DNA of 64,000 nucleotides from Flavobacterium sp. N1994 (GCF_025947145.1 NZ_CP109999.1:558001-622000), one strand, 5' to 3'; positions 35,676-45,297 are shown, numbered from the stretch's first letter. The notes: generated from the sequence alone by a model not told the origin. A program made the numbers and translations.

Positions 35676-36962
35676 ATGAATATATTCTGGTTTCGACGCG
35701 ATTTGCGATTAGAAGATAATGCTGGACTTTTTCACGCTTTAACTAGTGACGAAGAAGTGCTTCCTATTTTCATATTTGATGAGACCATTTTATCGCAATT
35801 ACCTAAAGACGATGCACGGGTTACCTTTATTCACGAACAACTAGAAAAGATTCAAAACCAGCTTCAGAAAACTGGAAAGTCATTGGCCATTTTTCATGGA
35901 GAGCCCTTTGAAGTATTCAACAAAATACTTACCGAAAACGACATCAAAGTAGTTTATACCAATCACGATTATGAACCCTATGCCCGTAAAAGGGATTTAG
36001 AGTTATACCATTTGTTCAAAGAATACGATATCGAATTTAAAACTAGCAAAGACCAAGTCATCTTTGAAAAAAGTGAAGTAGTCAAAGAGGATGGAACACC
36101 TTATGTTGTTTATACTCCTTATTCCAATAAATGGAAAGAGAACTTCAAAAAGACCCAAATGGTTCATTATAAATCCGAAGAACTGAAGGATAAAATAGCG
36201 CTTCACTCCTATCCTTTTCTAAGTTTATCGGATATTGGATTTCAACCTTCAACCATACAAGTCACTCCATTTGATATTTCAACAACTCTCATCGATAACT
36301 ACGAAGCTACTCGCAATTTCCCAGCGATGAATAAAACGTCTTATTTGGGTATCTATTTACGCTTTGGTGCGGTATCCATTCGGCAAATGGTGGCTAAAGC
36401 CATAGAAAGCAAAAATGAAACGTTTCTAAAAGAATTGATTTGGCGGGAATTCTTTATGCAAATCCTTTGGCACTTTCCTCATACGGTAAACAAAAGCTTC
36501 CGACCCAAGTACGATTCGGTTCATTGGGATAATAACGAAGTATTGTTCCAAAAATGGTGTGAAGGAAAAACTGGCTATCCCTTTGTAGACGCTGGAATGC
36601 GTGAACTCAATACCACCGGACACATGCACAACCGAGTGCGAATGATAGTGGCTAGTTTTTTATGCAAACACTTACTAATTGATTGGCGCTGGGGAGAAGC
36701 CTACTTTGCCTCAAAACTACTCGATTACGAACAAGCCAGCAATGTAGGCAACTGGCAATGGGCTGCAGGTAGTGGTGTTGATGCTGCTCCCTATTTTAGA
36801 ATCTTCAATCCTACCGAACAAATCAAGAAATTTGATAAAGACTTAGTCTACATCAAAAAATGGATTCCGGAGTTTAATACATTGACCTATCCCCAACCTA
36901 TTGTAGATCACAAAGAAGCTAGAGAACGTTGCTTAAAAATCTATAAAGAAGCTGTTGGATAA
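35676..36962 (+). CDS. phr: Cryptochrome/DNA photolyase family protein
   Basis: A 428-aa flavoprotein that repairs UV pyrimidine dimers with light. It opens with IFWFRRDLRLEDNAGL and has the FAD-binding domain with WREFFMQILW, GYPFVDAGMRELNTTGHMHNR (split in the helix pair), MIVASFLCKHLLIDWRWGE and NVGNWQWAAGSGVDAAPYFRIFNP. The C-terminal Trp/Asn pattern matches class I CPD photolyase. It is the last gene of the SRPBCC-SDR operon. Confidence 0.93.
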   Translation: MNIFWFRRDLRLEDNAGLFHALTSDEEVLPIFIFDETILSQLPKDDARVTFIHEQLEKIQNQLQKTGKSLAIFHGEPFEVFNKILTENDIKVVYTNHDYEPYARKRDLELYHLFKEYDIEFKTSKDQVIFEKSEVVKEDGTPYVVYTPYSNKWKENFKKTQMVHYKSEELKDKIALHSYPFLSLSDIGFQPSTIQVTPFDISTTLIDNYEATRNFPAMNKTSYLGIYLRFGAVSIRQMVAKAIESKNETFLKELIWREFFMQILWHFPHTVNKSFRPKYDSVHWDNNEVLFQKWCEGKTGYPFVDAGMRELNTTGHMHNRVRMIVASFLCKHLLIDWRWGEAYFASKLLDYEQASNVGNWQWAAGSGVDAAPYFRIFNPTEQIKKFDKDLVYIKKWIPEFNTLTYPQPIVDHKEARERCLKIYKEAVG

Positions 36963-37043
36963 GTTGTAAATTAATACTTTGATAATAAATAGTTTAGCCC
37001 ACTCGATTAGACTACCTTTACCATTCACTTAAAAATTATTTTT

Positions 37044-37280
37044 ATGAAAAAAATTGTATTATGTTTGGGATTGATGTCATTAGTTATGCTATCATCTTGC
37101 GGAAAAAAAGAAGAAAAAACAACGGACACTATTGAAACAACTACCAATACAGTTGAGACCGACACCGTAATGGTAAAAGATACCACAGCTACCAAAACAG
37201 AAGAAGGAACTTCAGTAAAAGTAGATAGCAACGGTGTAGATGTAAAAGGAAAAAACGTTAAAGTAGAAGTTAAAAAATAA
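37044..37280 (+). CDS. Small Thr/Lys-rich lipoprotein
   Basis: A 78-aa protein with lipoprotein signal MKKIVLCLGLMSLVMLSSC; Cys19 is the lipidation site. The mature part is low-complexity and charged (KKEEKTTDTIETTTNTVETD and later GVDVKGKNVKVEVKK). It is probably an envelope-anchored unstructured peptide of unknown role. It is followed by a strong terminator. Confidence 0.8.
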   Translation: MKKIVLCLGLMSLVMLSSCGKKEEKTTDTIETTTNTVETDTVMVKDTTATKTEEGTSVKVDSNGVDVKGKNVKVEVKK

Positions 37281-37306
37281 GACTTCCACTAAAAATAACA
37301 ACTAAT

Positions 37307-37330
37307 AGCCAGTGAGAACTGGCTTTTTTT
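37307..37330 (+). terminator. Rho-independent terminator
   Basis: Perfect stem AGCCAGT / ACTGGCT with a GAGA loop, then TTTTTT. Confidence 0.85.
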
Positions 37331-37988
37331 ATGAATTTATATCACGGATTTTCTCATAACTCAACTCCTTAAAATCAGTGATCACCATATCCGCAAGGGA
37401 ATAGTCCTGCATTTTAGAATGAAAACTATCATAACCAATGCAATAGATTCCAGCAGCTTTAGCCGCCATAACACCATTAGTGCTGTCTTCAATAACGATA
37501 CAGTTCTCAATTGGGGTTTTGGACAAAAAAGCCGCATGTTGAAATATAGCCGGATCAGGTTTCGACTTCGGAAAGTCTTCTCCAGAAACGATATGAGAGA
37601 AATACTGATGCAACCCAAAGCGATTGAAAATTCTATTAATAGTAACGTGGGCTGATGATGAGGCTAGCACCAATTGCATTCCGTTATGGTACAAATCTTT
37701 AATCAAGTCTTCTACTCCCTCTAACAAAAACAAATCTTCTTTCTTATCAAAGGCATCGTTAAACAAATCACGTTTCGTCGCTACCAATGTTGCAACGTCT
37801 TGTTCCAAATGAAATTCAGCTTTCAAACGCTCAAAAATATTCTTAGTAGAATTACCCGTAAACGAGGCATACATCTCAGGTGTTACCTCGATATTCAACT
37901 GCTTGAATTGTTGGTTGTAAGCATAATGGTGTACTGGCTCGGTGTCTACAATGACCCCATCCATGTCAAATAGTACGGTTTGTATCAT
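37329..37988 (-). CDS. HAD-superfamily hydrolase, beta-phosphoglucomutase-like
   Basis: A 219-aa HAD subfamily IA phosphatase/mutase. It has FDMDGVIVDTEPVHH (nucleophile Asp and acid Asp), an alpha-helical cap of about 70 residues, LASSSAHVTINRIF (motif II), KSKPDPAIFQHAA (Lys) and IEDSTNGVMAAKAAG (motif III/IV). The DMDGV and SSxxxV patterns fit beta-phosphoglucomutase or 2-deoxyglucose-6-phosphatase relatives. The exact sugar phosphate is not determined. It is downstream of tcdA on the same strand with only a short repeat-containing gap. Confidence 0.88.
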   Translation of the reverse strand: MIQTVLFDMDGVIVDTEPVHHYAYNQQFKQLNIEVTPEMYASFTGNSTKNIFERLKAEFHLEQDVATLVATKRDLFNDAFDKKEDLFLLEGVEDLIKDLYHNGMQLVLASSSAHVTINRIFNRFGLHQYFSHIVSGEDFPKSKPDPAIFQHAAFLSKTPIENCIVIEDSTNGVMAAKAAGIYCIGYDSFHSKMQDYSLADMVITDFKELSYEKIRDINS

Positions 37989-37994
37989 TTAAAA

Positions 37995-38022
37995 TTTACG
38001 AATTACAAATTAGAAATTACGA
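37995..38022. repeat. Dispersed AATTACGAATT-type repeat
   Basis: Contains ACGAATTACAAATTAGAAAT followed by TACGA. It matches the reverse complement of 15025-15054 with few differences. It fills the gap between tcdA and the HAD gene. Confidence 0.55.
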
Positions 38023-38033
38023 AGTAGGGAAAA

Positions 38034-38750
38034 CTATTCTTTTTTCAACAAATGTCGGATAACCGTTTCAGCGGCATAGAGTCCAAAAAGCCCTGGCATA
38101 TAACTGTTAGTGCCATAAAAAGACCTTTTATAGTTTGTGCCATCCGTCATTTTCAAACTACTAGCATCTTGTATTTCAGTAGAATAAACCACTTTTAATT
38201 TGTCTATTTTAACCTTTTTCAACCGCTTTCTTATGGTCTTGGCCAAATGACAATTCACTGTATTTTTAATATTGGCTACTTTTACTTTAGAAGCCTCCAT
38301 CTTTCCGCCTGCCCCCATACTTGAAATGACCTTAACTCGCTTTCTTTTACAAGCAATAATCAAATTCAGTTTTGGAGTAACACTGTCTATACAATCTAAA
38401 ACATAATCAAAATCAGGGGTAACTACTTCCATAGCTCTTTCTGGAGAAAGGAATTCTTCTATTCTAGTCAAGATCAACTCCGGATTAATATCCATCAAAC
38501 GGTCGCCTACCACATGTACCTTAGGCATTCCTACTGTAGAATGCAACGCTGGTAATTGTCGGTTAATGTTAGTAATATCTACCACATCACCATCTACAAT
38601 AGTCATGTTGCCCACTCCAGCCCGAGCTAAAAACTCAGCTGCAAACGAACCCACACCACCAAGTCCGACCACCATTACTTTGGCGTTCGTTAAATTAGTT
38701 AATCCTTCAGGTTTAAATAAAAGTGCCGCTCTTTCTTGCCATTTTGCCAT
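38034..38750 (-). CDS. tcdA: tRNA threonylcarbamoyladenosine dehydratase
   Basis: Cyclises t6A37 in tRNA to ct6A using ATP. The 238-aa protein is ThiF/E1-like: VVGLGGVGSFAAEFLARAG (nucleotide site), DGDVVDITNINRQLPA, the adenylation Arg, DCIDSVTPKLNLI and SSMGAGGKMEASKV, then a helical C terminus with LFGLYAAETVIRHLL. It lacks the CxxC zinc pair of some ThiF proteins, as is normal for TcdA. ATG 38750 is preferred to an in-frame TTG two codons upstream. Confidence 0.92.
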   Translation of the reverse strand: MAKWQERAALLFKPEGLTNLTNAKVMVVGLGGVGSFAAEFLARAGVGNMTIVDGDVVDITNINRQLPALHSTVGMPKVHVVGDRLMDINPELILTRIEEFLSPERAMEVVTPDFDYVLDCIDSVTPKLNLIIACKRKRVKVISSMGAGGKMEASKVKVANIKNTVNCHLAKTIRKRLKKVKIDKLKVVYSTEIQDASSLKMTDGTNYKRSFYGTNSYMPGLFGLYAAETVIRHLLKKE

Positions 38751-38775
38751 AGTCAATTACGAATTTTTGAAGTGG

Positions 38776-38783
38776 CAAAAATA
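38776..38783 (-). promoter_or_regulatory. tcdA -7 promoter element (TATTTTTG)
   Basis: Exact TAnnTTTG, 25 bases before the tcdA ATG. Confidence 0.55.
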
Positions 38784-38865
38784 AACAAATCGTAACGATG
38801 TTTTTACTATTTTTACTGTAAAGAATGCTTTCTTCATCGATTTATATTTCTAAACCACACTTACC

Positions 38866-39030
38866 ATGAGACTCTTTATTCCTTTTGTTATGATCATCCT
38901 TTTTTTACTTTATGTGCTTTATTTAGCCTTCATCAAAAAAGAACTTAAAAAGAATCTAACCACAGTAGTATATCCCGGACTATTTTTTATAACGATTTGG
39001 GGTGTATTGTATTATATACTAATCCACTAA
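38866..39030 (+). CDS. Small two-helix membrane protein (54 aa)
   Basis: ATG 38866 to TAA 39028-39030. Two hydrophobic segments, MRLFIPFVMIILFLLYVLYL and TVVYPGLFFITIWGVLYYIL, flank a short basic loop (IKKELKKNL), a typical small inner-membrane hairpin. It starts 115 bases after the tcdA start in the divergent region and ends four bases before the hydrolase ATG, so the pair looks like an operon. No family recognised. Confidence 0.65.
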   Translation: MRLFIPFVMIILFLLYVLYLAFIKKELKKNLTTVVYPGLFFITIWGVLYYILIH

Positions 39031-39034
39031 CATT

Positions 39035-39904
39035 ATGAAAACACTAATCGCTTTATTATTCGTATCGCTTTCGGTTTCTGCCCAACAAGACATAGAAGCC
39101 CTAAAAAAAGACTTCGACAAACTAATGCAAACCACCACTTATGGTAAAGACCCCAAAGCAGGGAAATACTGCGAGATGAGAGGTTTTAAAATGTATTATG
39201 AAGTCTACGGAACCGGTGAACCTTTATTATTGATTCATGGCAATGGTGGAAGCATTAACAACTTTGCTAAACAGATTCCGGTCTTCGCCAAAAACTATAA
39301 AGTCATTATAGCCGATAGTCGCTCACAAGGCAAATCTATTGATACCAAAGACTCGCTGTCCTACGAAATGATGGCCGATGATTATGCAGAACTATTGACC
39401 AAAATAGGCGTCCCTTCTGCTAATGTCATTGGATGGAGCGATGGGGGTATCAATGGGCTATTACTAGCCATAAGACATCCCGAAAAGGTAAAAAAATTAA
39501 TGGTCACTGGAGCCAATCTAGAACCGGATACCATTGCAGTAGAGACCGATATCCACGATTGGGCGGATCAAATTTATAAGCAAATTAAAGACATCAAAAA
39601 TAAAACAGCGGAAGAAAAGCAAGCCTACAAACTATTCCACTTGTTGGCAGAAGAACCTCATATTCCTGTAGCCGATTTAAAGAAAATAAAAGCACCAACT
39701 TTGGTTGTGGGTGGAGACCACGATGTACTTCGCCCAAGTCACACTTTAACCATTTTTCAAAATATTGAAAACGCTTATCTATGGATAGTACCCAGCTCTG
39801 GTCACAGCACCTTAATAGTCTATGCGGATGAATTTAATAAAAAGGCCGATGCGTTCTTTAAAACACCGTATCGTAAAATAGTATTTAAAGATAGATTCTT
39901 TTAG
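39035..39904 (+). CDS. Exported alpha/beta hydrolase
   Basis: A 289-aa protein with signal peptide MKTLIALLFVSLSVSAQ. The alpha/beta-hydrolase fold shows the oxyanion loop LIHGNGGS, the nucleophile elbow IGWSDGGING (Ser in GWSDG), the acid Asp in VVGGDHDVLRPSH and the catalytic His in PSSGHST. It is probably an envelope esterase or lipase-like enzyme; the substrate is not evident. Confidence 0.88.
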   Translation: MKTLIALLFVSLSVSAQQDIEALKKDFDKLMQTTTYGKDPKAGKYCEMRGFKMYYEVYGTGEPLLLIHGNGGSINNFAKQIPVFAKNYKVIIADSRSQGKSIDTKDSLSYEMMADDYAELLTKIGVPSANVIGWSDGGINGLLLAIRHPEKVKKLMVTGANLEPDTIAVETDIHDWADQIYKQIKDIKNKTAEEKQAYKLFHLLAEEPHIPVADLKKIKAPTLVVGGDHDVLRPSHTLTIFQNIENAYLWIVPSSGHSTLIVYADEFNKKADAFFKTPYRKIVFKDRFF

Positions 39905-39972
39905 AGCTTTAATTAAAACAACCTAACTACTTTGTAAGCATCAAGGTAAACCATTTAAAACAAATATTCCTT

Positions 39973-42492
39973 ATGCAACCTACTGACGATACTACGTTTT
40001 GGCAATTCGACTCCTCCTATTGGTTCCAACAATTAGGAAGTTCAGACAAAGGCTTATCTCAAAAAGCAGCGGCTACCCTATTGCGCAATTCAGATAATCA
40101 CAAAAAAACAGATACCCGATTACAGAAAGATATAAAATTGTTGCTTGGACAATTTAAAAGTCCATTAATGCTTTTGCTTATTGGTGCCGTATTGCTTTCT
40201 GCCTTTCTTGGCGACACTTCGGATGTGTTTATTATCTTGTTTATTGTGCTATCAACAGGATTATTGAGCTTTTTTCAAGAACGAAATGCCGGAAGAGTCG
40301 TGGAAAAACTGCAATCCATGATTACTCTAAAATGCAATGTGCTCCGAGAAGGTGTAGAAACGCAAATGAATGCCGAAAAAATTGTGGTGGGCGATGTGTT
40401 GTTATTCAAAGCAGGCGATATGATTCCAGCAGATTGTTTACTTATTGAAAGCAACGAATTGTATGCCAATGAAGCGAGCCTTACTGGAGAATCCTATCCC
40501 GTTAGAAAACAAGAGGGCAAACTAGAAGCTACTACAGAATTAGCCAAAAGAGTCAATTGCCTTTGGGAAGGAACCAATGTAGTCAGTGGTAATGCCAAAG
40601 CACTAGTCATTCAAACAGGCAGTAACACTATATTCGGCAGTATTGCTCAAAGTGCTACACGAAATGTAGAAACTACTTTTGAAAAGGGAATCAAAGACTT
40701 TGGGTTTTTCCTGATGAAAATAACTTTAGTGCTTTCCATCTTTATATTAGTTATTAATTTAATTAATCATAAAAGCCCTATTGAGTCAGCTCTTTTCGCT
40801 CTAGCCTTAGCAGTAGGCATGGCTCCTGAACTACTTCCTGCCATTACCACCATTGCCATGAGCGCTGGTGCCAAAAGAATGTTAGCCAAAAAAGTAATCG
40901 TTAAAAAACTAGCTTCCATTCAAAACCTAGGCGAAGTTAATTTGTTGTGCACTGATAAAACGGGGACGATAACCACAGGAACCATAAAAGTAAATGGTCT
41001 AGTCAACGGATTTGGCAATGAAAATGAAGAAGTAAAAGAACTCGCTTATTGGAATGCTTCCTTTGAAAGTGGGTACTCCAACCCTATTGACGATGCTTTA
41101 AAAGAAGTAAAAATTGCATCAAATACTGTACCTGTGAAACTCGGTGAAATACCCTATGACTTCCTTCGTAAAAGATTGAGCATTGCTGTAAAAAAAGACA
41201 GCCAATCGATACTAATTACTAAAGGAGCCTACAACCAAATCCTTGAAATCTGTACCCAAATAAAACTTGATAATGGAACTATAGAAGACATTGCATCTCA
41301 TAAAACAGAAGTAGAAAAACGATATGAGCAATTTGGTGTTGACGGACTTCGAGCGATAGCCATTTGCTATAAAAACATTGGAGAAGAACCTATTGCTAAA
41401 GGTTTGGAAACCCAAATGATCTTTGCTGGCTTTATTTTATTAGAAGACCCTATCAAAGAAGGGATTGTGGAAACCATTAGTGAACTGAATAAATTACAAG
41501 TAGGGTTAAAAATAATTACAGGGGATAATAAAAACGTAGCCCTTTCGATTGCTTTAAAAATTGGCATCAAGAATCCTAAAATACTCACCGGTTCGGAAGT
41601 GTTTGCTACCAGTACCGAAGCCATGTATAAGCTGGTAAAAGAAACTCACATCTTTGCCGAAGTAGAGCCTCAACAAAAAGAACGCATCATTATGGCTTTG
41701 CGAAAGTCGTATACGGTTGCTTATATCGGTGATGGAATTAATGACGTATCTGCCATCAACGCCGCTGATGTAGGTATTTCTGTGGAGAATGCAGTAGATG
41801 TTGCTCGTGAGGCAGCCGACTTCGTCCTAATGAAAAAAAGCCTAATGGTCTTGGTGGATGGTATACAAGAAGGTAGAAAAACCTTTGCCAATACTTTGAA
41901 ATATATCTTTATCAATACAGGGTCTACCTTTGGTAATATGTTTAGTGTGGCGATTGCTTCTTTGTTGTTACCCTTTTTACCGATGCTACCTAAGCAAATT
42001 CTCTTGATGAATTTCATTACCGACTTCCCTTACCTTACCGTAGCTTCTGATAATGTCGACCAAGAGCAACTAGACCGACCGGGCAAATGGGACTTAAAGT
42101 TTATCCGAAACTATATGGTAATTTTTGGAATACACAGCTCGTTATTTGACGTGATTACCTTTGCTACACTTTATTATGTTTTAAAAGTAAAGGAATCAGC
42201 CTTTCAAACGGGGTGGTTTATAGAATCTATCCTAACCGAGTTGTTTATTTTATTCATTATCCGAACCCATAAGAACTTTTTCAAAAGTAAACCCGGAAAA
42301 TACCTGTTTATGCTAAGTATAGTAGGGTTAGTTTTGACCCTTTGTCTACCCTATTTACCCTTTGCTAATGATGTTGGTTTAACGCCATTACCTTTATTAA
42401 ATCTTGGCGCTATGGTGTTAATTGTAGCTTTATATATACTGACAGCTGATTTGCTGAAAGTTTGGTTCTTTAAAAAGTACAGAAGTGCTTAA
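39973..42492 (+). CDS. mgtA: Magnesium-translocating P-type ATPase
   Basis: A P3B-type Mg2+ importer of 839 aa. The N-terminal cation-ATPase domain starts at WFQQLGSSDKGLSQ. TGES is in the actuator domain, MAPELLPAI in M4, the phosphorylation motif DKTGTIT has Asp328, and GDGINDVSAINAADVGI is the hinge. The M5-M6 region KQILLMNFITDFPYLTVASD is characteristic of MgtA/MgtB. I see no recognisable Mg2+-sensing leader in the 68-bp upstream gap. It is probably monocistronic. Confidence 0.92.
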   Translation: MQPTDDTTFWQFDSSYWFQQLGSSDKGLSQKAAATLLRNSDNHKKTDTRLQKDIKLLLGQFKSPLMLLLIGAVLLSAFLGDTSDVFIILFIVLSTGLLSFFQERNAGRVVEKLQSMITLKCNVLREGVETQMNAEKIVVGDVLLFKAGDMIPADCLLIESNELYANEASLTGESYPVRKQEGKLEATTELAKRVNCLWEGTNVVSGNAKALVIQTGSNTIFGSIAQSATRNVETTFEKGIKDFGFFLMKITLVLSIFILVINLINHKSPIESALFALALAVGMAPELLPAITTIAMSAGAKRMLAKKVIVKKLASIQNLGEVNLLCTDKTGTITTGTIKVNGLVNGFGNENEEVKELAYWNASFESGYSNPIDDALKEVKIASNTVPVKLGEIPYDFLRKRLSIAVKKDSQSILITKGAYNQILEICTQIKLDNGTIEDIASHKTEVEKRYEQFGVDGLRAIAICYKNIGEEPIAKGLETQMIFAGFILLEDPIKEGIVETISELNKLQVGLKIITGDNKNVALSIALKIGIKNPKILTGSEVFATSTEAMYKLVKETHIFAEVEPQQKERIIMALRKSYTVAYIGDGINDVSAINAADVGISVENAVDVAREAADFVLMKKSLMVLVDGIQEGRKTFANTLKYIFINTGSTFGNMFSVAIASLLLPFLPMLPKQILLMNFITDFPYLTVASDNVDQEQLDRPGKWDLKFIRNYMVIFGIHSSLFDVITFATLYYVLKVKESAFQTGWFIESILTELFILFIIRTHKNFFKSKPGKYLFMLSIVGLVLTLCLPYLPFANDVGLTPLPLLNLGAMVLIVALYILTADLLKVWFFKKYRSA

Positions 42493-42663
42493 AATTCTTA
42501 AAAATCTGGCTTTTAAAAATAGGCATTAGGAAAAATTAATATTCTATGGGTTCGAAATAGTCTTTTAAAAAGTACTACATTAGTTATTTGAAAATAAGAT
42601 TATCTGCTATAAACAAGCGACTTAAAACCACTGTGAATCATTTAAACAACCAATTAAAACCTA
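42493..42663. other. 171-bp intergenic region, nothing recognised
   Basis: AT-rich gap between mgtA and the deacetylase gene. No exact TAnnTTTG, strong hairpin or open frame is visible. Confidence 0.5.
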
Positions 42664-43599
42664 ATGAAGTCATTATCTATTTCGGTATTACTGCTTTTTT
42701 TCTTCCACTATTCCGTAGCCCAAACTAATCCGAATTCGGTGCAAAGTGGTATGCCAGTTGAAATGCTTTTTCCTGGTGGGAAATCAAAAGCTTTGCTGTT
42801 GAGTTATGATGATGGAAGAACAGAAGACCGACAGTTAGTCAAACTAATGAATAAATATAAGGTCATTGGAACCTTTCATCTGAATTCGAACAAACTGGGA
42901 ACCAAGGATTACTTGACTAAAGAGGAAATAAAAGAGCTTTACGCAGGTCATGAAGTTTCGGTGCATTCTTTTAACCATCCCAATTTAACCACGCTATCTA
43001 AACCCGACATTGTTTATGAGGTAATAGAAGACCGAAAAGAATTGGAACGACTAGTGAATTACCCTGTTAGAGGCATGGCTTATCCCTTTGGAAATAATAA
43101 TCAAGTAGTACTTGATGCTATACATGGCCTAGGTATTGAATATGCTCGCACTGTTGATGATACGTATAATTTCAAAATCCCTGAAAACTTTCTTATGTGG
43201 CATCCCACAGTGCATCAATTTGCCAAAGCTCATTGGGAACCTAACCAACCTGAAAAAGACGCCAAAGAGTTAGCCCATTTTTATCAAATCATTACCGACT
43301 TTCTACAAACCAAAGAACTAGCAGTATTAGACATTTGGGGGCATTCCTGGGAAATGGGAAACAACCCCGCGTATTGGGAGGAAACCGAAAAGTTTATTAA
43401 AATGGTGGCCAATAATCCCTCGATTCATTACACTACACAAATTGATCTAGTAGATTACATCAATGCCTTTAGGAATCTTAAATTTTCTGTGGATAAAAAA
43501 ATGGTTTACAATCCAAGTGCCCTACCCTTATATTTTAATTTTAATGGTAAAACCTATAGCGTCTTAGGAGGCAAAACATTGATTTTGTCAAAGGAATAA
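42664..43599 (+). CDS. Exported polysaccharide deacetylase (NodB fold)
   Basis: A 311-aa protein with signal peptide MKSLSISVLLLFFFHYSVAQ. The NodB homology domain has LLLSYDDGRTEDRQL (catalytic Asp pair), the metal His motif VSVHSFNHPNL, RGMAYPFGN and the C-terminal LDIWGHSWEM. It removes N-acetyl groups from a polysaccharide or acts on a related substrate in the envelope. The 66-base gap to the next gene may be co-transcribed. Confidence 0.88.
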   Translation: MKSLSISVLLLFFFHYSVAQTNPNSVQSGMPVEMLFPGGKSKALLLSYDDGRTEDRQLVKLMNKYKVIGTFHLNSNKLGTKDYLTKEEIKELYAGHEVSVHSFNHPNLTTLSKPDIVYEVIEDRKELERLVNYPVRGMAYPFGNNNQVVLDAIHGLGIEYARTVDDTYNFKIPENFLMWHPTVHQFAKAHWEPNQPEKDAKELAHFYQIITDFLQTKELAVLDIWGHSWEMGNNPAYWEETEKFIKMVANNPSIHYTTQIDLVDYINAFRNLKFSVDKKMVYNPSALPLYFNFNGKTYSVLGGKTLILSKE

Positions 43600-43664
43600 A
43601 AACTAATAAAACATTCAAAGCCTTTAAAGTCATTACTAATCAATTAGCATCAGAAACAACCTAA

Positions 43665-44246
43665 ATGAAAAAACTCCTTTTATATAGCGTAATGCTTTTC
43701 TCTTTCTTAGCCTGTAAACCTAAAATTCCATACACGGAAACGATGAAATTAGATTTAAAGGATAGGTATGTAAAAGACCAAAAAGCACAGGAATACGACA
43801 TAAAAAAAGTAGAACGAAAAGAATATAGCGATTCTATGGATGTGGAGTTCAATAAACTATGTGATAGGAATGCGCTAGTAGTAAAAAAATACTTTAAAGA
43901 ATATGGTTTTCCAGGTATCCGAGAAAATGGCAAAGAAGCTTCATTACAATTTTGGTTACTAGTACAGCATGCGGACAATGATGTCGCTTTTCAAAAGAAA
44001 GTGTTGAAAGCCATGAAAAAAGAACTCCAATCCAATAACGTTAACAAACAAAACTATGCGTATTTGTATGACCGAGTGAGAAAGAATGAAAACAAACCCC
44101 AATTATACGGAACCCAAATGGTTTGGGATTCGATGGGTGTCCATTCCCCATATAAACTTAAATACCCCGAAAAAATCAACCAACTAAGAAAGGAAATGGG
44201 ATTAGAAACTATGGAGGAATACCTAAAGTTATTTAACGAAAAGTAA
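43665..44246 (+). CDS. Lipoprotein resembling the DUF6624 family
   Basis: A 193-aa protein with lipoprotein signal MKKLLLYSVMLFSFLAC. The mature sequence contains FWLLVQHADNDVAFQKKVLKAM, split at the helix turn, NYAYLYDRVRKNENKPQLYGTQM and a C-terminal LRKEMGLETMEEYLK. The W-x-L-V-Q-H-A-D and Y-A-Y-L-x-D-R...Q-x-Y-G-T-Q patterns are what I recall for DUF6624. The function is unknown. Confidence 0.75.
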   Translation: MKKLLLYSVMLFSFLACKPKIPYTETMKLDLKDRYVKDQKAQEYDIKKVERKEYSDSMDVEFNKLCDRNALVVKKYFKEYGFPGIRENGKEASLQFWLLVQHADNDVAFQKKVLKAMKKELQSNNVNKQNYAYLYDRVRKNENKPQLYGTQMVWDSMGVHSPYKLKYPEKINQLRKEMGLETMEEYLKLFNEK

Positions 44247-44341
44247 CAATCAAACAATTTGATTTATTGAACTGTACTAAAACTATAGCGCTAACTATTT
44301 TCTCCAAGCACTATTTCGATTCTTAATTCAACATTTGTGCG

Positions 44342-44349
44342 TATCTTTG
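44342..44349 (+). promoter_or_regulatory. -7 promoter element (TATCTTTG) with a long leader
   Basis: Exact TAnnTTTG. It leaves about 70 bases of untranslated leader before the ATG at 44428, longer than for most genes here. Confidence 0.5.
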
Positions 44350-44427
44350 ACCGTATTGTATACAACGCATTAGTGCTTCTATATTCCCTAATCTCAAAGC
44401 CATAAAATGTGGTGATTTACCTCAAAG

Positions 44428-45297
44428 ATGACAAACGAACAAACAGCCGTTAAAGCCACCTACTTTAGTATCATTGGCAATATAAGTCTGGCCATTATAA
44501 AAGGGGTAGCGGGTTTTTTTGGGAATTCCTATGCTTTGATTGCCGACGCTATTGAATCAACAACTGATATTTTTTCCTCTTTTTTAGTCTTGTTTGGCAT
44601 CAAATATTCTAATAAGCCTGCCGATGAGAACCATCCCTACGGACACGGAAGAGCAGAACCTTTAATTACCTTTTTGGTAGTTGGTTTTTTAATTACTTCG
44701 GCCACTATAATTGCTTACGAAAGCGTTCAAAACATTGGTACTCCTCATGCTTTGCCTAAATCTTGGACCTTACTTATTTTACTACTGATTATTATTTGGA
44801 AAGAGTATTCTTTTCAAAAGGTTATGAAAAGAGCCAAACAAACCAATAGCTCCTCCTTAAAAGCCGATGCCTGGCACCACAGAAGCGACGCTATTACATC
44901 AGTAGCCGCATTTATCGGAATTTCTATTGCGCTCATTTTAGGAAAGGGATATGAATCGGCTGATGATTGGGCTGCCCTATTTGCTTCTTTCTTTATTGTA
45001 TACAATAGTTATCTTATTTTCAGACCAGCACTTGGAGAAATAATGGACGAACATCGGTATGATGATTTAGTAGATACTATTCGGCAAGTCTCTTTAACCG
45101 TAAAGGGGATTATTGGAACAGAAAAGTGTTTTATCAGAAAAGCAGGGATGAAATACCATGTCGATTTACACGCTATCGTTGATGCTAACATTACCGTAAA
45201 AGTAGGGCACGATTTAGCTCACCTATTAAAAGATACGTTAAGATTGGAGATTCCTGAATTAGGACATGTATTAATACATATAGAACCTCACGACTAA
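44428..45297 (+). CDS. Cation diffusion facilitator (CDF) metal transporter
   Basis: A 289-aa proton-coupled efflux transporter for Zn2+, Fe2+ or similar. It has six helices with metal-site motifs: NSYALIADAIESTTD in TM2 (the usual HxxxD is replaced by ALIADAxxS-TTD), the loop ENHPYGHGRAEP and DAWHHRSDAITS in TM5. The C-terminal cytosolic domain holds VDLHAIVD and LGHVLIHIEPHD. The metal cannot be assigned. Confidence 0.9.
   Translation: MTNEQTAVKATYFSIIGNISLAIIKGVAGFFGNSYALIADAIESTTDIFSSFLVLFGIKYSNKPADENHPYGHGRAEPLITFLVVGFLITSATIIAYESVQNIGTPHALPKSWTLLILLLIIIWKEYSFQKVMKRAKQTNSSSLKADAWHHRSDAITSVAAFIGISIALILGKGYESADDWAALFASFFIVYNSYLIFRPALGEIMDEHRYDDLVDTIRQVSLTVKGIIGTEKCFIRKAGMKYHVDLHAIVDANITVKVGHDLAHLLKDTLRLEIPELGHVLIHIEPHD

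Noticed and set aside
39905..39972. Mg2+-sensing leader or riboswitch before mgtA
   Set aside because: The gap is only 68 bases and shows no M-box-like structure.
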